Shown here one piece after another: positions 48,232 through 59,600 of a stretch of 64,000 nucleotides of DNA. The DNA is taken from NCBI GenBank assembly GCA_036971475.1, contig JBAIZL010000006.1, forward strand, positions 5,319,501-5,383,500. Direction: 5' to 3'. Below the pieces are notes generated by a model. That model ran no database searches and was not told where the DNA came from. It worked only from the letters and a program-made list of their open reading frames with translations. The position numbers were made by a program, and so were the translations under genes. Numbering within the stretch: the stretch's first letter is position 1; the number at the start of each line of letters is the position of its first letter. Source of the DNA: Prosapia bicincta (Eukaryota > Arthropoda > Insecta > Hemiptera > Cercopidae).

Positions 48232-48455
48232 TAAAGAACTAAGTCAAAATACAAATACAAGAATTATAATTGAATTTACAATTCAAAGCTTTTCGTTGGC
48301 TAACAGTACCAACATGATCAGGAATATTAAACAATTAAAATTAAGAAGGAATTTTAATTGTTTAATATTCCTGATGATGTTGGTACTGTTAGCCAACGAA
48401 AAGCTTTGAATTGTAAATTCAATTATAATTCTTGTATTTGTATTTTGACTTAGTT

Positions 48456-48461
<6 letters not shown>
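48232..48461. mobile_element. palindromic PLE-type element with hammerhead
   Basis: Arms of about 113 bases ('aaagaactaagtcaaaatac' and its complement) meet at about 48347. (AT)n tracts lie on both sides and there is no coding sequence. The right arm carries a complete canonical hammerhead; the left arm has the same sequence with one core change (CUGAUCA). Confidence 0.88.
48367..48411 (+). ncRNA. hammerhead ribozyme, canonical core
   Basis: Stem I AUUC (48367-48370) with GAAU (48408-48411), core CUGAUGA (48371-48377), one U, stem II GUUGG/CCAAC with a 9-base loop, GAAA (48398-48401), palindromic stem III AAGCUU and U as H17. All invariant bases match the consensus. Confidence 0.78.

Positions 48462-48505
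<44 letters not shown>
48461..48505. repeat. (AT)n microsatellite
   Basis: AT run between two palindromic elements. Confidence 0.95.
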
Positions 48506-48507
<2 letters not shown>

Positions 48508-48617
48508 CTGATATTTAATATTATCCATTGTTTTTCCGTTGCACTGACTTTATGAAGTTAATAAATTACCAATTTTGAGTAATTTTATCCACCATTAAGT
48601 GCAATAATTTTACCTTG

Positions 48618-48660
48618 AGTGATGAGGCACCTTTCGGTCTTTGACCATTGTCGAATCACT
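48618..48660 (-). ncRNA. hammerhead-like motif, variant core (mirror)
   Basis: Exact reverse-complement copy of the motif at 48695-48737. Confidence 0.5.
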
Positions 48661-48694
48661 GATTGTTCTCTGCTCTCTTGAGCAGAGAACAATC

Positions 48695-48737
48695 AGTGAT
48701 TCGACAATGGTCAAAGACCGAAAGGTGCCTCATCACT
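48695..48737 (+). ncRNA. hammerhead-like motif, variant core
   Basis: Stem I AGUGAU (48695-48700) with AUCACU (48732-48737), six pairs; core UCGACAA; one U; stem II GGUC/GACC around AAA; GAAA (48720-48723); stem III AGG/CCU around UG; C at 48731. This is the best-paired example of the YYGACAA core with U3 and A8. Confidence 0.6.
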
Positions 48738-48798
48738 CAAGGTAAAATTATTGCACTTAATGGTGGATAAAATTACTCAAAATTGGTAATTTATTAAC

Positions 48799-48803
<5 letters not shown>

Positions 48804-48837
<34 letters not shown>

Positions 48838-49605
48838 GATGAATAGTTAAAATCTGGAGTACATTCATTCATTTCATAGTCCATAAATGAACTCCTTGTT
48901 AATGCTAGATGAGATTCTGGTCAGAGCCATCCATAGCAAAAGCAAGGCCTAGAGCAAAATTGTTTTGCTAGGCCTTTTTTAAAAAAGTGGTCTTTCCCAA
49001 ATTTTTATAAAAATTCTCACTTAAAAAGGCATGTTTAGAGCGATTTTTATGAAGTCATTTCGTCTCAAAACACGCTAGTCATTTATTAATTATTTTTTGT
49101 GATTTTTTTTCGTTTTCCAGGGTTGAGTTGATTTTTATTTTATATGTATATAATATTTTACTGTATGTAAAGAATTGAGATACGAATGAAATATGATTTA
49201 TGACCATGTCTAAACTCTTCCACTTCAAAGTTTTAACCAATGAACCTTTAGGAAAATTCCAATAATATAGATCTGACAGCAAATAAATAAATTTGAATAC
49301 GAAATAAATTTTTGTTTGTACTTTTGTAATTAATAATCAATTATAAAGAAGCACATATTATTATAAAATATTAATGTTATTTCCACATACTATTATTTGT
49401 TTAATATTCGTAAGAGGAAGTCTTAAATATTGGCCATGAGAGTTCATTACAAAACCATTGATGAAATAAACAACAAACACTTCATTCTGGATATTTATTG
49501 CATCTTTTCATTCCATTGCTTTGTGAATGTTCATATCTATGTTTACAAAGCAATGCCGACTTCTCATTCGTAGGTTTTGTTATTAATCAATAATTTAAAC
49601 ACTTT
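48804..49605. other. (AT)n tract then intergenic sequence
   Basis: AT run to about 48831, then AT-rich sequence with no recognised gene. Confidence 0.4.
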
Positions 49606-49640
49606 CGCTCACGTGAAGATGGAATCAACAAATGTTAATA
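49606..49640 (+). repeat. PLE family-1 tail snippet
   Basis: 'gctcacgtgaagatggaatc' continues to 'aacaaatgtta', the family-1 tail, without the rest of an element. Confidence 0.8.
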
Positions 49641-49785
49641 ATTTAACATTTTGCGCAGATAATCAGAGAGCTATTTTAGACACATATATCTGACATTATC
49701 ATATTATATTCATTTAAGCAAAACGTTTTACTAATTTTTTAGCGGGAGTAAGGTTTTACTGGGCAATATGTATGATAACATCTTT

Positions 49786-50057
49786 ACTTACAACTTTTTT
49801 TTAAAAAAATGTTTTAACTTGCCTATAGTAGCACTTACTTTTTTGTGTTGAGGACGACCGTTTCGGGAGATGTGTCCCTTTGTCAACTCAGACCGTAACT
49901 CAAGTGAGTTACGGTCTGAGTTGACAAAGGGACACATCTCCCGAAACGGTCGTCCTCAACACAAAAAAGTAAGTGCTACTATAGGCAAGTTAAAACATTT
50001 TTTTAAAAAAAAGTTGTAAGTGATTACTAGTAGCTCACGCGAAGATGGAATCAACAA
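49786..50057. mobile_element. PLE family-1 hairpin element with TSD
   Basis: A 272-base insertion between ATGATAACATCTTT (49772-49785) and ATGATAACATTTTT (50058-50071), a 14-base duplication with one mismatch. Two opposing family-1 ends form arms of about 125 bases that meet near 49914 without coding sequence. The tail 'actagtagctcacgcgaaga' is on the right. About 280 bases upstream of the first P450 exon. Confidence 0.93.
49917..49958 (+). ncRNA. hammerhead-like motif, variant core (family 1)
   Basis: Stem I UGAG/CUCA, core UUGACAA, A, stem II GGGA/UCCC, GAAA, stem III ACGGUCGU (one G-U pair), cleavage after GUC. Its mirror is in the left arm (about 49850-49900, minus). Confidence 0.55.
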
Positions 50058-50336
50058 ATGATAACATTTTTGCCATATTTGCAACTATGTTTTTATTATA
50101 TATGTCGATTTTCTGATAGTCCAATTAATAATGATATTGTGTAAAATTAATATATATAATTTTAAAGGTGTACTATGTCAAAAAAAAGTGGAGATATGTC
50201 AGGTCTTTAGTACAGAGTTTTGTGTCATAAACATTGTAGTTTGTATTTAAACATAAGCATGTGTTTCAATTATTAAAATTAATGTGTTTCAAGAAATATT
50301 AGATAAAATTTATGTTCAAGAAAAATATATTGCAGG

Positions 50337-50521
50337 ATGATTGAATGGTTGTATATTTTGGTTGGCTCCATAACCATTCTCTATTTATATCTGACTTGGA
50401 ATCATGACTATTGGAAGAAGAGAGGAATTACATACCCAAAACCGTTACCTGGAATTGGAAATATGCTGGATACTGTGATGTATAAGAAAAGTGCCAACTT
50501 CATATTTATAGATATGTATAG
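50337..50521 (+). CDS. P450 exon 1
   Basis: The ATG at 50337 follows TTGCAGG, so a non-coding 5' exon spliced at 50336 is possible. Encodes MIEWLYILVGSITILYLYLT (signal anchor), WNHDYWKKRGITYPKPLPG and DTVMYKKSANFIFIDMY, all standard for CYP6-like N-termini. Donor AG|GTATTT, phase 2. Confidence 0.92.
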
Positions 50522-50567
50522 GTATTTCAATATTATTTTTCAATTCTTTCTATTAGTTCACACTCTT

Positions 50568-50638
<71 letters not shown>

Positions 50639-53600
50639 TTCAAATTTTCATTCACTAATAAAATACCTTTTATAGATTCACTTAAGTTCGAATACATGTT
50701 TTTAAACTTGTAGTGAACGACACTTGATGTTAATGTTTTTTTCAAATATTAATTCATTAATTAAATTTAATAATGAATTAATTTTAGTTTTATATGGGAA
50801 ACAACTATTCACAAAAGGGGCAAGGTATGCAATATAATTAGTTTGTCCATTTGGCTTAAAATAAGTAATAACATATGATTTCATAAAACAGCTGATTTTA
50901 TTTTATAGATTATGCGGTAGGACAGCGATTTTAAGGCATAAGTTGTGTTACTTTATTTATATTAATTATAATTAATTGATGAAAAGTAACTAAAATTAAA
51001 TTTTTCATTGTTGGAATTGAGTCAGTAGGAACTGACTTTAAACAATTTTTGTTTATACTACTTGTTATAATAGGATAAATGAATAATTATAATGAGTAAT
51101 TTATTCCAGCAAATATTCCAGCTACTGTATTAATCTTGTGTTTATTTTTGTAATTATTTTATTTGTTAGACTTAAATGACAATATATTAAAACTTGACAA
51201 CTCCCAAAAAGTTAAACATTTTTGAAAGAAACAAAAATAGCCATAGATAAACAAATTGTATGAAAATAACTTTTTTCTCTTCAATATTTGTAAATTAAAG
51301 TTTCATAATATCTTAAAAGCTACTTATTAAATAGTATTACACAGTGATAAAAAATAATATTTAATTATAATACAAATTTTCAATTTCATCAAAACACAAA
51401 ATGCCAATAGTTCTGCAAGACCAGAGAGGGGTAAATAGTAAAGGTATGCTCTTATTGCTTTCTTTCCCAGAGCTGTGAAAACGGTTTACTATTTTATATT
51501 ACATTGAAGTGGATTCTGTATAATGTTTGACAAAATGTTTATGTTGAAACCTGGTAATATTATAATTTGCTTAAAGTTTTATGTAGTTTAATTGTTTTAA
51601 TGATGATTTTTTTTCAGTTAAATTATTTATAAGTGTCTGGGTTCTAATAGCGATTGCCCAGTGGGATTGTAAATATTTTGTATCAATAAAGTTATTTAAA
51701 ATTTAGTTTAATAAAATTAACAACTTTTTGCAGTTACAATAAAAAAAATTCTGTACAATTATAAGAATCTCTATTTATATTGCAAACAATCATAGAATTA
51801 TGTAACTAAACCGGTTTCCTTGACAGGCCATAAAATCCAACTGAAGAATTCACCTAAATACAAAGAATAAGGAAATGTGCTAAGTACCATAAACGTATTG
51901 TCTTAAAGTGGAAGGAAAAAGGTTGTTAGTTTTTTAAAATTATTCCTAGCCAATTTGAAAATGTGAAGGAAACTTTTGTGAATACACAAGGATAAACAAA
52001 GAAAAGCCACTGTCTATAATTGAATATCCGTGCAACAAATATACAAATGCCGTTGATGGACAAACCTAAATGCCTAGCTATTATACATAAAACAATATGT
52101 TGGTATACAAAAAGTCTTTGTGCATATTTTACAAATGACTTACAGTTGAACCTCATTATAATGGATCCTATTAAACTGAAAATCACTTATAATGTACTGT
52201 GTTTTGAATAACGATCTTATCATCTACTAACCATATAATAAGGCACTGCGCAGCTCAGCTAGTGTGATGCCTAAATGGCTCAAGAGATCACTTATTTTTT
52301 CTAACAAATGGTAATCTCCCAAAATATGATGCAATAGAGTTGTAAGCAGTGTACTAAATAAAGTGTAAAAATATTAATATCTATAATATAAATTATCTAG
52401 CACTTATAAATGTTGTGTTGAACCTTAACTAGCAATCTGAACTTTATCTGTCCTATCTATAAGATCACAGGTTTGAAAAGTCACAAAAACTACCAAGGTT
52501 CTGTGTAATGCAAAACCTTTAACAGTTTTTTCTTCATTTCTTTTGTTTAAAATCTCTTTTTCAGAACGTTTTGCTTTGTAAGAGACTTTTGTTAAAATGG
52601 TCTATCCTTAGCCTCAGTCCAAATGTTATAATGAGATTCTACTCGATTTTCATTTGTCTCTTTTACGATTTTTTGCCGCCCTCAGACTGTTAGGAATTAA
52701 AACAGCAGTTTAGTGGCAACGGTATTTTTGAAGAAAGATAGAAGGAAAAAGCTCACTATCAGTTTTGGAAAGCAGTTGAAAACAACAAATTTCCCAATTT
52801 AACTGACTGTACTCAGAAAATATGTGTTTTTGTATCTACATATGTCTGTGAATGTATATTCAGTAATCTAAAGTTCATAAAACACAAGTACAGAGCGAGT
52901 AATAATGTTGAAAACATTTTGAGAATTTCAGTTTCCCAACCTGCTAATATAGATCCCATATTAGAGAAATGTGAAAGAATATGTACATAGGCTTCAAGGA
53001 ATTAACAAATTCAGTTATTCTTGGAGTTAAGTAAAATACACTTTCCTAATTTTATCATGCAAAACAGTTGATTTATTTTAGTGATGTAACAAACTTATGT
53101 TCTAATCATACTGTTTGTGTTATCTAATTCAACTTGTACTCTCTGCCATAAAGAAAACTTTATATAAACTATTTGGCACTCTAAGAAATCCTAGTAAACA
53201 ACCCTGGTCTACACAGTAGAGTAGACGGTTACAAAGCTAACCATCTAACAGTCTGAGTTAATGGTTAGCTTTGTAAATGAAACGATTATTTCGAAATGCA
53301 TCAGAACATAAGTTCTAAAGTATCTATTCAGTTATCTAATAATTACTTATAGTTATTGGTTTAAAATTCAAATCTTAAGTTTACATGACCCCTAGTTGGT
53401 CTACTAAAAAAAAACAAAGATAAGAAAAATAATTTTATAATTTTATTTAAGTAAATTTATAAATTATAATTGGTTGTATTTAAATTTTATTGTAAACCAA
53501 AATGAAGCATGAACTTAAAAAAAACTGAAATAACATAGCAAGAACAAGTAATTAACTACAACTCACTTGAAAATTTGTAGCTAAATAAAATGATTTGATT

Positions 53601-56600
53601 CACAGAAAATTTTCAAAGGAACCAGTATGTGGCTTTTTTGACATGTGCACTCCTGCATTGCTTCTAAGAAATCCAGAAATCATCCAAACTGTATTAGTAA
53701 GGGATTTTTCCAGTTTTCGTAACAATGACTTTAAAATGTCTAAGGACTCTGACCCTTATCTGTCAAGAAACCCATTTTTTTCAACTACAGAGTAAGTGCA
53801 CTACTTGCAGTAATTTCTAAAAAGCAAGTTTAACCAAATTATGTTAATTTTTTTTAATGTTTTAAAATTTATATTCTATAGTTTTTGTCAAATAAAACTC
53901 CATAGTTAAATAATATAGAGTTACAAACATATAGCTACAAATTGTAGTTAAAATTTACCATGTATTACAATATATATATTTTTTAAACTTTTAAACACTG
54001 TTTTCTTGTATTCACTTATCACTTTCACTATATGTACTTAAACAAGAATCTTACTTGGTATTTATGCGAGTTAACTTTCAAAGATTGATAGTATTTTAAT
54101 TGTCGATCATCAAGTGAATGGGGTGTTGTAGTAGAGTCTACTACAACACCCCGTTCAGTTGCTTGACAATGAAGATACTATCAATCTTTGAAAGTTAACT
54201 TGCGCAAATACCAAGTAAGATTCTTGTTTATATATATATATATTCTTAGAATATTTATATTATATTATATTCCTAAATTAAATATAGCTATTTTTTATGA
54301 AGATCATAAAGAATTTCTAAGATACATACACACATATATACATATATACATCGGTTTTTAAACCATCTTAAGCCTCATGGGCCGTAGCTCTTTGTTTGGA
54401 TACACACCAAACTTAACACGAAGCATCCTGGGAATATGTTAAACAATCCCTCCAAATTTCATTAGCTTAGGTTCACTGGTTTAGGCACTCATAAGACATA
54501 CATATACACTTACATACATACATCGGTTTTTAAACCATCCTAAGCCTTTGGGTTGGGGCCCTGTGGATGGATCTACACTATATGTCAAACAAACCATCTT
54601 GGGAAAAAGTTAAACAATCCCTCTAAATTATATTAACTTCTGCTTAGTGGGTTTGATGTCCAAATACACATACATACATAAATACATCAGTTGTGACTCA
54701 TCCTAAGCCTCAGGGGCTGGAGTCCTTTGTTTGGATATACACCAAACTCAACATGAAGCATCCTGGGAATATGTTAAACAATCTTGCTAAATTTCATTAA
54801 CTTATGTTCAGGGGTTTAGGCGTTCATAAGACATATAAACACACACACACACACACTGAGATGGTCAAAACGGTCTCAAAATTTACAGATTTTACAAAAT
54901 AAAGCAAAATCAGTGAAATTAATTATAATAAAGATTTTTAAAACACAATACTGGAAGTGAAAGTAGCGGACCAACCCTGTCCCGTTATAGGTAAACAAAG
55001 CTGGTCCAAAGGGCTAGTTTTGGCTAACGAAATGAAAGAGTGGAGACCTTGTTTTATGAGAAACGGGGAGACGTAATTCAGGGCTAGCACAAGAAGGACG
55101 TTTCTTTCTGGACATCCTGAACCATCGACTGCCAGATACCGTTCCGAGGCTAAGCCTTTTTTTTTCAACTTGGGGGAGCGGGTTTAAACTGCCCGAAACA
55201 CCGCTACCTTAAGGTATATTGTACTTACCTCCCTGATCTAGTCAAAGAGCCTCTTCCCTCTTACCAGGTTTAGGAGTTTCCTGACTAGTGTTTTACCTTC
55301 ATCATCCACCAGAGCTGTACTATTACCAAAGAGTTTGAAGCGCCTCTCGGCAAGTGCTTCACATCTATAAATGATGTGTGTGGCAATCTCCAGTTCTTGC
55401 CCGCATAATCTGCACACTGGTTCATCTTTGTAGATACCCATTTTATGCAGATGTTTCCTTAGTCCACAGCGTCCCGTGAGTAGACCTGTGGCTATCCTCA
55501 ATTCCTGCCTAGACAGATAGATGAGACTCTTCTGCAGCCCCAAGGAAGGTTTCCTAAGGGTTAGCTTACTGTGTCTCATCCCTTCAGCCCTGATCCAGTG
55601 CTCACAGTGTCTTTCAGCCATCCACCTTCGCACTGCAATCTTGACCATGGATTTGGAAATACCTACCGCCGGCTCCGGCCCAATCAGGGGAGTCGAAGAC
55701 CCCTCTCTGGCCAGCGCATCTGCGGCTTCATTTCCAAATATTCCCCTATGCCCTGGCACCCAACCTTGATTTGATTGTACCTTGCCAGGGCTTCTAGGTT
55801 ATTTAGGCTCTCCCTGACTTTGGCCGAGGTGACCACATGTCCGTTTAGTGCCTTAATTGCTACCTGACTGTCAGAGAAAATAGCAATCCGGGTCCTGTGT
55901 ATTCCCCTTCTCGCTAATCTCTCCCAGACAGGCATTTATAGCATATATATTTCGGCCTGAAAGACAGAGGTATGCCTCCCCAAGGAAAAAAACTAGTTTT
56001 AAAGTTGTAAATTTTATAAATTTTTGTTAGAAGAATAATTTATTTACTTTAATCAAAACACAAATACTTTAACAAACACAATACAAATCACACATACTCT
56101 GATACTATCGAAAACCTGCCTTTAAAACCGTCACCGCTTGACCCGACATCTCCAAGCAGAAGACATTGATGAAGATCCCCACATAGCGATCTAAAACGTT
56201 CTGTCTCAGTAAGTTTTAACAAATTTACAAAATTTAAAGTTCGGATAGTCATAAACTATTGTTTAAGGGATTAAAAATATTTATGCAGTAGCAAATAATT
56301 ATATTCATTTTAATATTGATAAAATAATTCATAATGAGCTCAAAAATCTATCTAAATGAGATAGAGCATTAAGGTTGGTTTTATAAATGAAGTCCAGGGA
56401 TTTATCTATGGCAGATCACGCTCGACGTACCAAAGGTACCAGGATTTGGGAAGTCGGGTGGGATCATATTTTAACCACGGCTGAACTGACGAGTATCGGC
56501 TCTACAGCACCCATCATCAGTAAGTCAAAGTATAGCGTAAGATATACACAGCAGAGGGTGTTGTGACAGGGGCTGGATGCAAGATAAGCGGCAAGCAGTG

Positions 56601-59600
56601 GGGTTTGGCAGCAGCAACACACACACACACACATACATATACATCAGTTTTTGAACCATCCTAAGCCTTTGGGGTGGAACCCTGTAAATGCATCTACACC
56701 AAACTTCACAAAAACCATCCTGAAAATATGTTAAACAATCTCTCCAAATGCCATTAAAATGTTCAGAGGTTTAGGCGTTTATAAGATGCTTACATACTTA
56801 CATACATGAGTTTTTGAAACATCCTAAGCCTCTGGGGTGAGCCTTGTGGATGGATCTACACCAAACTTGACACGAAAACTCCTGGGTGTATGTTAAACAA
56901 TTCCTCCAAATTTCATTAACTTATGTTGAGCGGTTTAGGCACTCATAAGACATATACAGACATACACACATATATACATTCATTGGTTTTTAAACCATTC
57001 TAAGCCTTTGGGGCAGAGCCCTGTGGATGGATCTACACCAAACGTCACACAAATCATCTTGGGAATAAGTTAAACAATCCCTCCAAATTATATTAACTTA
57101 TGTTTAGTGGGTTAGATGTCCATAAGACACATACATACATATATAAATCGGTTTTTGATTCATCCTAAGCCTCTGGGGCCCTTTGGCTGGATATACACCA
57201 AACTTAACACGAAGCATCCTGGAAATATGTTAAACAATCCCTCCAAATTTCATTAACTTATGTACAGCGGTTTAGGTGTCCATATGATACATAGATCAGT
57301 TTTTGAACCCTCTTAAGGCTTAGGGGAAGAGCCTTGTGGATGGATCTGCACCAAACTTCACATGAACCGTCCTGGAAATACGTTAAAGAAATTTCTCCAA
57401 ATTTCATTAATTTCCTTCAGCGGTTACATACAGCGATACATACATACTCACATACAAACATCAGTTTTTGAACCATCCTAAGCCTCTGTGGCAGAGCCCT
57501 ATGGATGGATCTGCACCAAACTTCACATGAACCATCCTAGGAATGTGCTAATAAATCTCTCTAAATTTCATTAGATTATGTTCAGCTGTTAAGACGTCCA
57601 TAAGATATATACATACACATATACATTGGTTTTTAAACCATCCTAAGCCTCTTAATGGACCTACAGCAAACCTCACACGAACCATTCTGGGAATATATCA
57701 AACAATCCTTCTAAATTTCATTAGCTTCTGTTCAGATGTTTAGGCATCTATAGCATACATACATACACATAAACATTCATTTTTATTTTACATACAAAAT
57801 TCAAGAATTCATTTTTATAGATATAGAAGATATACTCCTAAATTAAATATAGCTATTTTTTATCAAGATCATAAGGAACCGTTATCTAGTCTTTGATTTC
57901 TCAAAATGAACCTTACAAAATATATATCCTAAAAAGTAAAGGTCCGTTTGGTCTGATCGTTGTGAAAAACAAACGATTAGCAAAAAATCAATGATAATAC
58001 ACACAACCTCTAACCACAAATATTTTTATTCTACTCTTATGTACATTTCAATTACAAAGTAACCATCCTCAGAGACATGGCAATTCATACATGCTTCTCT
58101 GAGGACGATTACTTTGCAACCAAATTGTACATAAGACTAGAATAAACATATTTGTGGTTAGAGGTTCTGTGTATTAATTATTAATAATAAATTACAGTAA
58201 ATTATTCCAAGTAATTAGTGGAAAATAATCAAAATGGTGTCATAAATAATTATTAGAGTAACTCAATGAAACTATGAACTTACTTGCCAACACTTTTCGG
58301 AACAGATGTTTTGTTAATAAAGCTAGCTACTAACTTCGTAGCTACTTTAGTAGCAGGTTATCTTCGATAATGAAACTACTAGTTCGAAAGATATCAAGAA
58401 GTAAATTAATAGTTTTTACTTAGTTACTTAAATAATTACTTCCAATAAATTGAAGATGATTACAATGAGCAACTTTAAAAATAATTGTTAATAATGTGAT
58501 GAAATTAATAAAATCTTTTGGCAACTGAGTATTTATAGTGTTTTATGGTTTGTATAAGCTGTGATTCTACTTTTGGATGATATAATAGAAAATAAAACAA
58601 ACAATTCTTATTACAGGCAATCTGACTAATTTTCATTATGGATGGTGACTCAGAAAGTAGTTTATGTAATTTATGTAATTTAATTATATAAATGTAATGA
58701 TATAAATAGAATGTACAAAGAAGTAAGTGTTACAAAAGTCAAAGGCTACTTGTCATATTAATATATATTCAAGTGTTTTGGTATATGGTTGAATACAAAT
58801 ATAGAGAATTACCCTTCTGCAGAACTTGAAAACCCTTCTATCCTCTAAGGTATATTGCTAAAAATATTTGTTTTCTTTCTTACTAATTTATTTTGACAGT
58901 TATGTACTTTATTTTTTAATGCTATTATTGTATGATATGTACCCCATCAAGGCAGTAGTATATAATTATTTCAGTTTAAAGAGGGAGTAAGTAAACAACA
59001 GCATAACAATGCAAAGAAAACATAACATTATATCAAAATATACAACCACATATACACAACACACACAAAACTTTCTTCTACCTGTTAAAGATAAAATATA
59101 CATTTGTTGATTCCATCTTCACGTGAGCTACTAATAATTACTAAACACGTTTAAATGCTTTAAAAACTTGCCTATAGTAGCACTTACTTTCAACAATGGG
59201 ACACATCTCCCGAAATGGTCGTCCTCAACAAACAAAGTAAGTGCTACTATAGGCAATTTTTTTAAACATTTAAAACTCTTTAATAAAATATAAATATAAA
59301 TAATATAACTTATACATAAATGTAAACATTGTTAAAGTACAATAGAGTCTCGATAAACCGAGTCCCGATATTTTGAGTTTCTGTTAAATTCGAGCCTATT
59401 TCTATTTGAGCCTATTTTATCACTTTGAAAGAAAATTATGAATCATTAGGAACATTTATGAAAAACTATGCAAAGGAAATGAGTTCGACTTCCGAAAAAT
59501 GTTTATATCAATACGGTATGCAAATGAAATGAGACGGGCTTCCAAAAAATGTTTATTGCCATACGATGTGCTAAGGGAATGAGTCGGGCTTTCAAGAAAT

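Larger units (their letters stand above)
48551..48803. mobile_element. 250-bp near-perfect palindrome with two mirrored hammerhead-like motifs
   Basis: Arms of about 118 bases are identical by eye, from 'tatgaagttaataaattacc' to the centre at about 48677 ('ctctgctc', 'gagcagag'). A hammerhead-like motif lies at 48695-48737 (+) and its exact mirror at 48618-48660 (-). An (AT)n tract follows at 48803. Confidence 0.9.

Noticed and set aside
55521..55774. Plus-strand frames at 55.5-55.8 kb
   Set aside because: Antisense of the R1-like RNase H frame.
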